A stretch of 64,000 bases of DNA, taken from DATAPD01 sp036265385. Lineage in GTDB: Bacteria; Acidobacteriota; Terriglobia; Terriglobales; Acidobacteriaceae. The notes beneath the pieces were generated by a model, which saw nothing but the letters and a program-made list of their open reading frames with translations, was not told the DNA's origin and did not search any database. Where the stretch lies: assembly GCA_036265385.1 (NCBI GenBank), contig DATAPD010000067.1:124001-188000 (forward strand), written 5' to 3'. The position numbers and the translations under genes are program-made. This document shows positions 7,546 through 16,435 of this stretch, piece after piece (the first letter of the stretch is position 1; every line of letters starts with the position of its first letter).

Positions 7546-8631
7546 TTATCGGGTCTTGATTTCGTTGTAGGAAGCCTTTACCAGCCCGGCGAAGGTCTGG
7601 TCAAAGAAACTGCCATCGTCGGTGTCGTCTCCCACGAATTTTTGCTTCCAGGTTTTCAGGTCGAACGATTTCGGAATTGATTGCTGAACTTCTTCGAGAG
7701 TCTTGCCATCGTTCACTTCTTTTTCGATGGCTGTGTTGACGGCAGTCAAGAAGTCAATCAGAAGATGGATGTAGATCTTGGCGTGAAGAACGTCACCGTG
7801 TCCGGGAACGATTGTCTGCGCATCCAGTTCGGTTAACTTCTTGAGAGTTTCAACCTGCTCGACCGGAAATCCACCAAACAGATAGGGCGCGGGATGGTCG
7901 ACGAGGTCGCCGGTGAGGACGATTTTGTCCTTCGGGAGATAAACGACGGTGTCGCCTAGGGTATTGCCACGGCCGATGAATTTCAGTTCTACGGGCCGAT
8001 TGCCGAGGTCGATCGTGAGTTCGCGATCGAAGGTAACGTTGGGAACGAGTTGCGACGTGGTTTTCATTTCGGCGATTACTGGGGCAAGCCCAGCGAGCGC
8101 CTGTTCGTATTCGTGCTTTTCATCTTCAGAGAGAGTGTGTCCGTCAGTGGCCTTTCCGTCGGCAAGAATCTTCTTGAACCGTTGTTCTCGAGTGGGATAA
8201 CGCGCGACAGCGCCGGGATTGAAATCGGCAATAATTTTCTGTGTTTGCTTTTGCGCGATGATTTGGATTCCGGGAAATGCCTGGGCATACATCTGATTTC
8301 CGAGCGTGTGGTCGAAATGCCAATGGGTGTTCACAAGGTAGGTAACTGGTTTTTTCGTCCATTGGCGGATTTGTTCGATGTCCTGGCGGGCGGCGGAAGG
8401 AAGCAAGCAGGAGTCGACGACCAGAACACTCTGGTCGCCGATGATGACGGTGGTGTTGCCTTGGGGGAAGGTGTCCGGTGCGTCAGGATGGCGGATTTCG
8501 TAAATGTTTTCGGAGAGCTTGGTGATCGTTCGCTCTTTGGTGGTTGTGGTGTCAGAGCGAAGGAGTGGAGTGGAAAGGGCCAAAGAAATTAAGGCGAAAG
8601 CAATTCTGAGTGTTTGTACGCGATATGACAT
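7546..8631 (-). CDS. Secreted metallo-beta-lactamase-fold hydrolase
   Basis: A 361-residue protein with an N-terminal signal peptide (about residues 1-26) followed by a metallo-beta-lactamase fold. The metal motif H103-x-H105-x-D107-H108 in NTHWHFDHTLGN is intact. Later ligands are present in TGDLVDHPAP and VPGHGDV. Export plus this fold suits an extracytoplasmic Zn hydrolase; a quinoprotein relay or lactonase-type activity is as likely as true beta-lactamase, so no substrate is assigned. It lacks the carboxy-terminal extensions of glyoxalase II or RNase Z. It lies 21 bases after the AraC-type gene on the same strand, so the two may be co-transcribed. Confidence 0.88.
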   Translation of the reverse strand: MSYRVQTLRIAFALISLALSTPLLRSDTTTTKERTITKLSENIYEIRHPDAPDTFPQGNTTVIIGDQSVLVVDSCLLPSAARQDIEQIRQWTKKPVTYLVNTHWHFDHTLGNQMYAQAFPGIQIIAQKQTQKIIADFNPGAVARYPTREQRFKKILADGKATDGHTLSEDEKHEYEQALAGLAPVIAEMKTTSQLVPNVTFDRELTIDLGNRPVELKFIGRGNTLGDTVVYLPKDKIVLTGDLVDHPAPYLFGGFPVEQVETLKKLTELDAQTIVPGHGDVLHAKIYIHLLIDFLTAVNTAIEKEVNDGKTLEEVQQSIPKSFDLKTWKQKFVGDDTDDGSFFDQTFAGLVKASYNEIKTR

Positions 8632-8652
8632 TTCGTCCCCGAGAAGATTGGT

Positions 8653-9555
8653 TCAGCTGGGGACGATTGTCATTTCCATGTTCGGTTCTTGTCTTGAACG
8701 ATCTTGCTGTGTGAGTTGGAAGCTGGAGGCGTAACGTCCGGGCGAAACGCCGACATACCGGTGAAAATGCCGAGTCAGGTGACTTTGATCCGCGAAGCCC
8801 GTGATGGATGCGATCTCAGCTAAAGAATGGCCGTCTCGGAGAAGGACCTTGGCGTGATTAATCCTGAGCTGGGTCTGATAGGAATGAGGAGGCATTCCGG
8901 TCTGACGGGTAAACATGCGATGCAGGTGGAATGGACTAAGGCCAACGATACTGGATAGGTCGGCCAAAGAGATGGAGTCGGACCAATGTTCGTCGATGTA
9001 GGAACGGGATCGGCGGACGTGGGGAGATTCAGAACCTGTCATTGAGATTACACAGTTCCTTTTCGAGTTGGAGAACAGGGCGCACGCGAAGTCCAAGAGT
9101 GATTCTTCACATTCCAGTTGGGCCGCCTTGTTCTCTAACGTGCAATAAGCACGAAGGAAGGATCGCTTCAACGTGATGTCGTCGCGAAATATGTGCCTCA
9201 TATCGGGTTCAGCGTTTTCGTTTTCTGTCACGGCGGATGCGAGTTTTCGAAGCGCAGTCTCGCTGAGATAAACACTCAGAAAACTGATGGAACCATCGAC
9301 GACCCAATTGTCATGAACTTCCGACGGAGGGGTTAATACGAGATCGCCGACGCACGCGAGGGTGGTAATACCGCGACAGCGGAGATAACCAGCACCAGCC
9401 GTGTAGGCACAGAGGTGCAATTCATCATGCCAGTGGCGAGGATAAGGATGCGTGGCATGGGATCCGCGATGGAACACCATTCCATCGAAGAGCGGATGAC
9501 GCCACACGCGTATGCTCTGCTTGGCTGATTTCAGAGAATGGCAGGCGCGGGACAT
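8653..9555 (-). CDS. AraC-family transcriptional regulator
   Basis: A 300-residue regulator. The N-terminal cupin-like sensing domain (about residues 20-115) has the HWHDELHLCAYTAGAGY strand pattern. The C-terminal AraC double helix-turn-helix (about 190-285) has SISLADLSSIVGLSPFHLHR as the first helix-turn-helix and LAEIASITGFADQSHLTRHF as the second, the family signature. The gene is divergent from the class C beta-lactamase-like gene and runs into the secreted metallo-hydrolase gene. It probably regulates one or both and itself, but the ligand is unknown. The short divergent gap (9556-9640) would contain its targets. Confidence 0.92.
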   Translation of the reverse strand: MSRACHSLKSAKQSIRVWRHPLFDGMVFHRGSHATHPYPRHWHDELHLCAYTAGAGYLRCRGITTLACVGDLVLTPPSEVHDNWVVDGSISFLSVYLSETALRKLASAVTENENAEPDMRHIFRDDITLKRSFLRAYCTLENKAAQLECEESLLDFACALFSNSKRNCVISMTGSESPHVRRSRSYIDEHWSDSISLADLSSIVGLSPFHLHRMFTRQTGMPPHSYQTQLRINHAKVLLRDGHSLAEIASITGFADQSHLTRHFHRYVGVSPGRYASSFQLTQQDRSRQEPNMEMTIVPS

Positions 9556-9640
9556 GCAGGCCTATAGACGAAGCGCGAGGCAGGATGTTATCGGGCCGAT
9601 TGTGAGATAAAGTCTTGCGCTGAAGTCAGGGAGGAAATGA

Positions 9641-10762
9641 TTGAACGAAAACTGCCGGCTGGGTGCGTGGATGGTTCTAGGAATGTTCTGTCTAGCGGCC
9701 GTGGTTCCAAATGCAGCGGATTCAGGCATGGATTCGAAGATTGATGCCGTGTTCTCTCAATTCAGATCGGATCGGGAGCCTGGTATGGCGGTGCTGGTTG
9801 TTAAAGACGGCAAGAAAGTGTTTGAGCGCGGCTATGGGGTGCGAGGCATCCGTACGCGAGAGAAGATCGATGCGCGAACGAATTTCAGGTTGGCATCCGT
9901 TTCGAAGCAGTTCACCGCGATGGCTGTGATGCTACTGGTTCATGAGAAGAAGTTGGCATTCAGCGACACGCTGACGGATATATTTCCAGGATTTCCTGAG
10001 TATGGAAAGCAGATCACGATCCGACAGATGCTGACACATACGTCCGGATTACTGGCCTACGAAGACTTGATGGCGAAGCAGTATCCCGGCATTCCCGACG
10101 AACAAATTCCTCAGATCCACGATGCAGGCGTGCTCGACTTACTTAAGCAGGAGAAGACGACGAAGTTTGTGCCCGGCACCGCCTGGGACTACAGCAACTC
10201 AGGGTATTGCCTGTTGGCGATGGTCGTTGAAAAGAGATCGGGAAAATCGTTTGGTCAATTCTTGCAGGAGCGGATTTTCGTGCCGCTGAAGATGGACCAC
10301 ACCCTGGCGTACGAAAAAGGAAAGAACGAAGTTTCCAATCGCGCGTACGGAAATACAAAGTCGGATGCAGGTTGGAAGGAAACAGACCAGAGTTCAACTT
10401 CTGCAACCCTGGGCGATGGGGGCATCTACACATCGCTTGAAGACATGGCGAAGTGGGATGAGGCGCTCCGAAATCACACTCTGCTGAGCGAAAAAGAGAT
10501 GGAAGTGGCATTGACACCGGTGACGGTGAATGGGAAGCCAACGGTCGAGCCGAACGGGAAGCCCGTCAGTTATGGGTTCGGGTGGTTTCTCGATTCGTAT
10601 AAAGGACACGAGCACATGTGGCATTACGGCGAGACGATGGGGTTCCGGACGACGATTCAGCGCTTCCCGAAAGATGGGCTGACAGTAGTAGTGTTGGCGA
10701 ACCGGGTCGACCTTGTGCCGGCGGAATATGCATTGCGGGTGGCGGATTTGTACTTGAAATGA
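9641..10762 (+). CDS. Secreted class C beta-lactamase-family serine hydrolase
   Basis: A 373-residue member of the beta-lactamase class C / penicillin-binding-protein-like family, which includes esterases and D-aminopeptidases. A hydrophobic signal segment spans about residues 8-26. The nucleophile motif S86-x-x-K89 is in LASVSKQFTA, the YSN motif is in AWDYSNSGY at about 178-186, and the third motif appears as HYG (MWHYGETMGF) near 327. The start is TTG, supported by a strong GGGAGG just upstream; an in-frame ATG at 9671 would shorten the signal peptide. The actual substrate is unknown. A decayed fragment of its 3' end recurs at 10901-10952. Confidence 0.88.
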   Translation: MNENCRLGAWMVLGMFCLAAVVPNAADSGMDSKIDAVFSQFRSDREPGMAVLVVKDGKKVFERGYGVRGIRTREKIDARTNFRLASVSKQFTAMAVMLLVHEKKLAFSDTLTDIFPGFPEYGKQITIRQMLTHTSGLLAYEDLMAKQYPGIPDEQIPQIHDAGVLDLLKQEKTTKFVPGTAWDYSNSGYCLLAMVVEKRSGKSFGQFLQERIFVPLKMDHTLAYEKGKNEVSNRAYGNTKSDAGWKETDQSSTSATLGDGGIYTSLEDMAKWDEALRNHTLLSEKEMEVALTPVTVNGKPTVEPNGKPVSYGFGWFLDSYKGHEHMWHYGETMGFRTTIQRFPKDGLTVVVLANRVDLVPAEYALRVADLYLK

Positions 10763-10781
10763 GGCGCGTGCAACATGCAGT

Positions 10782-10847
10782 GGCGCATCACGCGAGATTC
10801 CTCGCTCCGCTGGAAAAAGCGCGGAGCTTCGGAATGACGCCATCCCA
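10782..10847. repeat. Imperfect palindromic intergenic repeat, copy 3
   Basis: CGCGAGATTCCTCGCTCCGC ... GGAGCTTCGGAATGACGCC. The arms are nearly self-complementary. It sits exactly between the serine hydrolase gene and the decayed copy of that gene's 3' end. Confidence 0.7.
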
Positions 10848-10900
10848 ATAAGGCCGGGTCGATGTCGACCACTGAATTATGCGGCAAAACTTGGTCAAAC

Positions 10901-10952
10901 GTGTGCCGGCGGAATATGCGTACGAGTGGCGGATTTGTACTTAACAAAATAG
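10901..10952 (+). pseudogene. Decayed copy of the serine hydrolase 3' end
   Basis: The stretch GTGCCGGCGGAATATGC followed by GTGGCGGATTTGTACTT repeats the last codons of the gene ending at 10762 (10714-10755). The two identical blocks are separated by a small indel that shifts frame. CCGGGTCGA at about 10855 also matches the parent just upstream, followed by an insertion of about 40 bases. This is best read as the remnant of a partial tandem duplication with repeat copy 3 between the copies. Confidence 0.7.
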
Positions 10953-10971
10953 ACGGGCGAGACGCCCGTCC
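10945..10971 (-). terminator. Hairpin terminator for the DUF2461 gene
   Basis: GACGGGCG (10952-10959) and CGCCCGTC (10963-10970) form a perfect eight-pair stem with an AGA loop. Read on the minus strand it follows the DUF2461 gene stop and is followed by TATTTTGTT. On the plus strand the T-run comes eight bases after the stem, so any bidirectional action would be weaker. Confidence 0.6.
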
Positions 10972-10984
10972 TCCACTGTTTTTT

Positions 10985-11656
10985 TCAGAATTGCAGGCCT
11001 TCGGCGCGGCAAAGAAAGGCCATGAGCGGTGCAAGTTTGCGTGCCGCTTTCACGAAATCGTTCATGAATCGCTCGCTGCAAATCTGCTTGTCGGTGAAAT
11101 CGAGGTGCGCGATGAAGTCAGTGCGCTTAATGTCCTCAATCATTGGGTGATCGCAGGGATAGCCTCGGGGTGGGCGCTTGAGGGTATCTCCGCCTAGTTC
11201 CAGACCGCGAGTGGCTTTCTTCCATTCTTTAGCGTTCCAGGAAATTGCATCCCGAATTTTCGCAAGGTTACGCGGGTCGGGACGCCAAGTTCCTGCGGCA
11301 AGAAAGCTGCCGCCTGGCTCGATATGGAAGTAAATTCCTGGGCGGTGCACACCTTCCTTTGATCCGGCATGACGAAACTGCATAGCGAGGTGTGTTTTGT
11401 AAGGACTTTTGTCGGATGAAAAGCGGACGTCGCGATAGATGCGGAACAACGATCCGCGATGCGGAGCGGGATCGGCGACTAGCCATGGGCTGACCGAACG
11501 CAACTGAAAGCGGAGATCGGAGATGAAGCGCAATGCCGGCTGGCGCGCGATCTCCTCATAGCGCTCTTTATTTTTCAGAAACCAGTTGCGCCGATTGTTC
11601 CTTTTCAACTGTTTAAGAAACGAAAAGAGTTCGGGTGTGAAATAAGGGTCAGGCAT
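10985..11656 (-). CDS. DUF2461 / TIGR02453 family protein
   Basis: A 223-residue cytoplasmic protein of the DUF2461 (TIGR02453) family, whose biochemical function is unknown. Conserved segments seen are the N-terminal FLKQLKRNNRRNWFLKNKERY (NNxRxWF-type motif), FRIYRDVRFSSDKSPYKTHL at about residues 72-91, and GIYFHIEPGGSFLAAGTWRP at about 108-127. Length is typical. It is followed by the hairpin at 10945-10971. No functional hint comes from the neighbouring HU gene. Confidence 0.9.
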   Translation of the reverse strand: MPDPYFTPELFSFLKQLKRNNRRNWFLKNKERYEEIARQPALRFISDLRFQLRSVSPWLVADPAPHRGSLFRIYRDVRFSSDKSPYKTHLAMQFRHAGSKEGVHRPGIYFHIEPGGSFLAAGTWRPDPRNLAKIRDAISWNAKEWKKATRGLELGGDTLKRPPRGYPCDHPMIEDIKRTDFIAHLDFTDKQICSERFMNDFVKAARKLAPLMAFLCRAEGLQF

Positions 11657-11710
11657 GAGTCCTCGCAGGCATGAGATGTCTGCGGCACAACGTAGGATGA
11701 ACGAAAAACG

Positions 11711-12037
11711 TTAGCCTTGTGTTGCGGGAGGAGTCGACATCGACTGTGCCGCTTCTGCCGCGGCGTTATTGACCAGGTCCTTCAACTCCTTGCTGGGCTT
11801 GAAGAAAGGAATTTTCTTGGCAGGAACTTCGACGCGATCTCCGGTTTTGGGATTGCGTCCGACACGCGGTTTACGTTGGCGAGTGCGGAAGCTTCCGAAT
11901 CCGCGGATTTCGATCTTGTCGCCGACGCGCAGGCTACGAACGATGCTGTCAAAGATCGTCTCTACAATCACTTCGCTGTCTTTGCGAGTGAGCTCAGCCA
12001 GTCGCGAAACTTCATCGATCAAGTCAGCCTTCGTCAT
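11711..12037 (-). CDS. HU/IHF-family DNA-binding protein
   Basis: A histone-like nucleoid protein that bends DNA as a dimer. The 108 residues start MTKADLIDEVSRLAELTRKD. The DNA-binding beta-arm core is RTRQRKPRVGRNPKTGDRVE, with the family hallmark RNPKTG, and the terminal segment has AKKIPFFKPSKELKDLV. An Ala/Ser-rich tail of about 15 residues extends past the normal end. The longer frame upstream to 12103 is discarded because HU proteins begin near MTKADL; GGAG lies about 12 bases before this ATG. The gene could be read with sppA, but the 194-base gap suggests its own promoter. Confidence 0.94.
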   Translation of the reverse strand: MTKADLIDEVSRLAELTRKDSEVIVETIFDSIVRSLRVGDKIEIRGFGSFRTRQRKPRVGRNPKTGDRVEVPAKKIPFFKPSKELKDLVNNAAAEAAQSMSTPPATQG

Positions 12038-12231
12038 ACGCCTTTTTCGCTCCGTGAGAACTTTTCGTGCTACTGCGGACGTTCCGATGAGAGGACGAAA
12101 CACCCTCGGGACTACTTAACCTTCTCAAATTTCAGGGGTTCTGCGCAAGTGGCAGATGAGAACCGCTGGTCAATCCTGTTAACGATTATGCGTCACGCGA
12201 TGAGCAAGAACAGAAATCGGCGCCTGAACGC

Positions 12232-13158
12232 CTACTTCCAGAGGTAATAGAACCCGATGTGGTGTTCGAGCAGCTTTTCGCGAGTGGGCAGGTATTCCGA
12301 GAGGTCTCCAGCCATGAGGTCAAGGAAGGTCTTGCGGTCTTTTTCAGGCCGCACGATCTGCGGTTCCCCCTTTATATGCACAGACTTAGCGGTTTCCTTC
12401 ACGGCGGTTTCGAAATCCCCAAGGGAGTCGATGAGCTTTAAGGGAAGAGCCTGCTCGCCGGTCCAGACCTTGCCATTGGCGATGGCACGAATGTCTTCGA
12501 CTTTGGCTTTCCGGCCGTCGGCGACGGCTTGGATAAATTGGGAGTGCATGTTGTCAATCAAGCCCTGGAGGTAGGCCTGTTCGGCGGGAGTGAGGTCGCG
12601 GGCAGGATTGCCAGTGTCTTTAAATTCACCGGCTTTCATTGTCATGTCTTTGAGCTTGGCCCACTTGAGAAGCTCGCCATAATTGACCCATTGAGCGATG
12701 ACGCCTATGGACCCGACGATGCTGCCGTTGTCCGCGTAGATTTTGTTGGTCGCAGAGGAGATGTAATACGCGCCGCTTGCGCCCACGGTCTCGATCGAAG
12801 CGACGATGAGCTTTTTCTTCTCACCTTTTTCGCCGTCGCGGATCCGTTTCACTTCGCGATAGATCTCTTCGGAGGCGGCGACGCCGCCGCCGGGCGAGTT
12901 CACATGGAGCACGATGGCTTTGATGGAATCGTCGTCCGCGAACTTCTTTAATTGGCCGACCACTGTTTTGGGTGTCAGGATTACCCCTTCGAGGTCGACT
13001 ACGCCGATCTTATCGCCAAAACTCGAAAGACCGGAGGACTCCTGTCCTGAGCGGACGGTGAGATAGAGCAATGTGAAGACGGCCAGTACAAACAGGAAAA
13101 ACGCCCCGCCGCCAATGACGATCCAAAGCCACGTGCGCGAACGAACTTGATCGGACAT
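12232..13158 (-). CDS. sppA: Signal peptide peptidase SppA, short form
   Basis: A 308-residue inner-membrane serine protease that cleaves remnant signal peptides. An N-terminal membrane anchor spans about residues 10-34, and the protease domain faces the periplasm. The catalytic serine is S128 in ETVGASGAYYIS and the general-base lysine is K180 in KAGEFKDTG. The oxyanion region is VNSPGGGVAASEEIY at about 87-100. This is the half-size SppA made of one repeat, unlike the double-length E. coli enzyme. The start is MSDQVRSRTW. Confidence 0.94.
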   Translation of the reverse strand: MSDQVRSRTWLWIVIGGGAFFLFVLAVFTLLYLTVRSGQESSGLSSFGDKIGVVDLEGVILTPKTVVGQLKKFADDDSIKAIVLHVNSPGGGVAASEEIYREVKRIRDGEKGEKKKLIVASIETVGASGAYYISSATNKIYADNGSIVGSIGVIAQWVNYGELLKWAKLKDMTMKAGEFKDTGNPARDLTPAEQAYLQGLIDNMHSQFIQAVADGRKAKVEDIRAIANGKVWTGEQALPLKLIDSLGDFETAVKETAKSVHIKGEPQIVRPEKDRKTFLDLMAGDLSEYLPTREKLLEHHIGFYYLWK

Positions 13159-13221
13159 AAGTGGCTAAGTCTAACACTGCGGATTGCAGGCGTGCATTGC
13201 GAAGTGCTTGCTAACCTTTGT

Positions 13222-13250
13222 TTGACGACCGCAAGTTACAGCCGTAAGAT
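13222..13250 (+). promoter_or_regulatory. Candidate sigma70-type promoter
   Basis: TTGACG (13222-13227), a 17-base spacer, then TAAGAT (13245-13250) on the plus strand. It would give a transcript of the zinc-ribbon gene with a leader of about 145 bases. It sits in the gap divergent from sppA. Confidence 0.5.
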
Positions 13251-13401
13251 ACCGCTGCTTTTACTGCCTCCCTCGATTCTCAGCACGATCCAGTACGCCG
13301 GGTACAGAACAGGTTGGAATTAGTCAGGCCGTAAGGCCGCGTAAACGGTTGGACGAAACGATCGCTGATCACGTCACACCATTGGAGCGGGAGAATTCTC
13401 G

Positions 13402-14127
13402 ATGCCGACATTTTGCGGAAAGTGCGGAGCACCAGTCACAGGAAAATTTTGCGGGAAATGTGGAGCAGCTATTGCCGAACCGGGCGCAGCAACGCCGCCG
13501 GTGGAAGCGTCTACAAATGTGCAAACGCCTGTTGCGGCAGAGGCCAGTTCGAACATTGCAACACCGGCACCAACCGCTTACACCGCGGCACCCGCCCAAC
13601 CGGCAGGAGGATCGGCAGTGAAGATCATCCTGGCTGTGCTGGGTGTTTTCGTATTTCTTGGGCTGCTTGGAATGGGCAGTTGTTTGTATATCGGGTATCG
13701 AGCAAAGCAGAAGATCAATGCGCTGGCCGGAAATGCTGAGCCATATCACGGGAAGAAAGATCCCTGTGCCTTGGTGACGATGTCGGAAGTCAGTCGCGCG
13801 ATGAGCCGCTCGGTTTCGGGAATGCAACCAGTGGGGACAAGCGCCTGTATCTACCAGCTTGAGGGCAATCAGCAGCTTGCAATTGAGACGACGTGGGAAA
13901 GCGGAGCCATGACCATGGCACTTACCCATGGCGCCATGAAGCAGATCAGCGGGATGGAAACATTTTCAAAAATTGAAGGGTTGGGAGATGAAGCCTACAT
14001 CGCGCCGATGGGTTCGGCTCTCATGATGCGCAAGGGCGACGTCATGGTGAACATCGATCTGCGGCAGGGCGGCTTGAACGTGGATGGGGCGAAGGAGATC
14101 GCGAGAAAGATTGCGAGCAGACTGTAG
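13402..14127 (+). CDS. Membrane-anchored double-CxxC zinc-ribbon protein
   Basis: A 241-residue protein with an N-terminal zinc ribbon: CGKCGAPVTGKFCGKCG at residues 5-21, two CxxC pairs. An Ala/Pro/Thr-rich linker (about 28-72) is followed by one transmembrane helix (about 75-96, ILAVLGVFVFLGLLGMGSCL). A soluble C-terminal domain (about 115-241) begins PCALVTMSEVSRAM and resembles DUF3558-like lipoprotein domains in its PCALVT start; this likeness is a guess. The zinc ribbon should face the cytoplasm. GGGAG lies upstream of the ATG. Function unknown. Confidence 0.8.
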   Translation: MPTFCGKCGAPVTGKFCGKCGAAIAEPGAATPPVEASTNVQTPVAAEASSNIATPAPTAYTAAPAQPAGGSAVKIILAVLGVFVFLGLLGMGSCLYIGYRAKQKINALAGNAEPYHGKKDPCALVTMSEVSRAMSRSVSGMQPVGTSACIYQLEGNQQLAIETTWESGAMTMALTHGAMKQISGMETFSKIEGLGDEAYIAPMGSALMMRKGDVMVNIDLRQGGLNVDGAKEIARKIASRL

Positions 14128-14167
14128 AGATTGAAGATTCATGATTGCAGATTTTAGATTGTTGATT
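14128..14167. repeat. GATTGAAGATT word repeat
   Basis: An AT-rich tract of repeated words (AGATTGAAGATTCATGATTG and so on) just after the zinc-ribbon gene, related to the tract at 5843-5870. Confidence 0.55.
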
Positions 14168-14224
14168 GAAAAAACACTCGGCCTGCTTGCGCACGTAAAA
14201 GCTTGTCGTTCTTTCGTTCCAAGC

Positions 14225-15097
14225 TCACGGCACGATGACTCGCAGAGCTGAGGGCTGAATCCCGACTTCGACTGGGGTTTGGCAGACGTATTCCCCGTCC
14301 GCGTAAACGTCGAGCGGTCGATCCGGTTCAATCTGAACGCGCGCGCTCTGGAAGTAATCCACTTCTCTAATTCCCAGGTGCTTGCCGAAAAACACGGTGG
14401 GCAGCAATCGAAATAGTTTGAAGTTGCCGATGGCCGCGATGCTGCAGATATCGAGTAGTCCATCGTCGAGAAGAGCGCGTGGCGCGATCTTCATTCCGTC
14501 TCCGTAGGCGGGGGCGTTTGCGCAAGCGACGACCAAGGTTGGCCGATCACTATGAAGTTGCATCGCATTGTGAAGAGCCGCGCTGGAGATTTTCATGCGC
14601 GCAGGTTGGTAGCTTCGGAGAGCGGGTGGAATGCTCAAGAGATATCCGCCATGGGCGCGCAGCCATCGCGGGAGAGCGTTTGCCCGACTGGCAACTGCTC
14701 CATCCAAGCCGCATCCTGCAACGCAACAAAAATAATGGAGGCGCTCGCTTCCCGAGGTATCAGTTTCCTTGATTGTTCCAAGATCAATCGTCCAAGTGTT
14801 GTCGCCACCGTTTTCAAATTTTTTCCAGGCGCGAAGAGAGTCTCTTACTTTTTGGAGCTGCAGGGCTCGGGCGAAGTCGTTTCCACTGCCGGCAGGAACG
14901 ATCAGGACGGGGAGAGCAAGTTTAACCAGCGCGGGGAGATGCCGATGAATCGTTCCGTCGCCGCCGAAGAGGACAATCGCATCGGCATCGCGAGCGGACG
15001 ATGGGAGTCCTAAAGCCCACGTGGCATTGGATTCTTTCTTGAATGGCTCCAAGTTGCGCGGGGAGCAACCGAGTCCGAGGATGGCGGCGGCGCGCAT
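14225..15097 (-). CDS. Diacylglycerol / sphingosine kinase-family lipid kinase
   Basis: A 290-residue lipid kinase of the DagK/YegS/BmrU type. The nucleotide-binding motif is FGGDGTIHRHLPAL at about residues 44-57, followed by PAGSGNDFARAL at about 67-78, both diagnostic. The C-terminal half carries VVACANAPAYGDGMKIAPRA and DGLLDICSI, which form the second lobe. It phosphorylates a membrane lipid with ATP; which lipid is not determinable. It is the last gene of a minus-strand run after tyrS (gap about 52 bases). Confidence 0.88.
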   Translation of the reverse strand: MRAAAILGLGCSPRNLEPFKKESNATWALGLPSSARDADAIVLFGGDGTIHRHLPALVKLALPVLIVPAGSGNDFARALQLQKVRDSLRAWKKFENGGDNTWTIDLGTIKETDTSGSERLHYFCCVAGCGLDGAVASRANALPRWLRAHGGYLLSIPPALRSYQPARMKISSAALHNAMQLHSDRPTLVVACANAPAYGDGMKIAPRALLDDGLLDICSIAAIGNFKLFRLLPTVFFGKHLGIREVDYFQSARVQIEPDRPLDVYADGEYVCQTPVEVGIQPSALRVIVP

Positions 15098-15149
15098 CGA
15101 TGCGGCATGAGACTAGCAGAAAATGGAGGATATGCCGTGCGCACTCAAA

Positions 15150-16406
15150 TTAAGTCACTAATGAAATACGTTTCATGCGTTTGCCGACGCGTAGAGTTAC
15201 CTCGCACGGGACATGTAGGTTCGCAGATGGCGCGGTGACGGTTTCCCCATCCAGGCTGACGGCTTTTTCTTTGATTTTGCGACCGGCCTCAGATGTGGAA
15301 AGAGCCAAGCCCGCGCGATGAATCAGTTTATCCATTCGTATTGCAGTAGTGTTTGCATCGCCGTCCTGTTGCGCTTTCACATCGGCGGAATGAACGATAA
15401 CTTTTTCGAGATCCTCCGGCGTCTCGGCCTTCTGAAATTGCTTGGCCCAGTCATCGGCTGCCCTTTGAGCAGTGTTGGGCGAATGAAAATCAGCAACGAT
15501 TCTGCGCGCCAGTTCCTTCTTAAGAGCCATCGGATGGGCGGAGCCTGAAGCAGCACTGAGGCGCATCTTTTCGATCTCTGCCATCGAAACGTCGGTCAGG
15601 AGTTCGTAATATCGCCACATCATCTCGTCCGAGATCGACATGAGTTTGCCGTACATCTCGAGCGGAGGCTCATGGATGCCGATTGCGTTGTTAAGCGACT
15701 TGGACATTTTTTGAACGCCATCAAGCCCTTCGAGAATGGGCATGGTGAGGACGACCTGCGATTCCTGTCCGTAGGCGCGCTGCAGTTCACGGCCGACGAG
15801 TAGGTTGAACTTTTGATCCGTGCCGCCGAGTTCAACATCGGCTTCAAGTGCGACCGAGTCATAGCCCTGAGCTAGTGGATAGAGAAGTTCGTGCATAGCG
15901 ATCGGCTTTTCTTCCGAAAAGCGTTTGTGGAAGTCTTCGCGCTCGAGCATTTGGGAGACGGTGTACTTGGCCGTGAGCCGTATGAAATCTTCGGCAGTAA
16001 ATTTCGAAAACCAGCGGCTATTGAAATCGACCTCAGTTTTTTGCGCGTCGAGGATCTTGAACACCTGTGCTTTGTAAGTCTCGGCGTTCTGATCGATCTG
16101 TTCCCGGGTGAGAGGAGGACGAGTCGCGGAGCGTCCGGTGGGATCTCCGATCACGCCGGTGAAGTCGCCGATCAGGAAAATGACAGTGTGGCCGAGGTCC
16201 TGAAAGTGCTTCAGTTTCCGGAGCAGCACGGTGTGGCCGAGATGAAGGTCGGGCGCGGTGGGATCAAAGCCAGCCTTGATTTTTAGCGGCTTGCCGGATT
16301 TGAAAGAGCGCTCAAGTTTTGACTTGAGTTCGCTCTCGCGGATAATCTCGGCCGCGCCCTTCTTCAGATACGACAGCTGTTCATCTACGGGTTTGAATGT
16401 GGCCAT
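15150..16406 (-). CDS. tyrS: Tyrosyl-tRNA synthetase
   Basis: Charges tRNA-Tyr with tyrosine. The 418 residues match the bacterial enzyme. The class I signatures are HLGH at residues 55-58 and KMSKS at 233-237. The tyrosine-binding segment includes YPLAQGYDSVALEADVELGG. The C-terminal S4-like RNA-binding domain (about residues 350-418) has AGLALSTSEAGRKIKEKAV. It is preceded on the same strand by purN (29-base gap). No T-box-like leader can exist in so short a gap, so it is probably co-transcribed. Confidence 0.97.
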   Translation of the reverse strand: MATFKPVDEQLSYLKKGAAEIIRESELKSKLERSFKSGKPLKIKAGFDPTAPDLHLGHTVLLRKLKHFQDLGHTVIFLIGDFTGVIGDPTGRSATRPPLTREQIDQNAETYKAQVFKILDAQKTEVDFNSRWFSKFTAEDFIRLTAKYTVSQMLEREDFHKRFSEEKPIAMHELLYPLAQGYDSVALEADVELGGTDQKFNLLVGRELQRAYGQESQVVLTMPILEGLDGVQKMSKSLNNAIGIHEPPLEMYGKLMSISDEMMWRYYELLTDVSMAEIEKMRLSAASGSAHPMALKKELARRIVADFHSPNTAQRAADDWAKQFQKAETPEDLEKVIVHSADVKAQQDGDANTTAIRMDKLIHRAGLALSTSEAGRKIKEKAVSLDGETVTAPSANLHVPCEVTLRVGKRMKRISLVT

Positions 16407-16435
16407 GAAGGATTGATTATAAGCACCCAGCGTGC

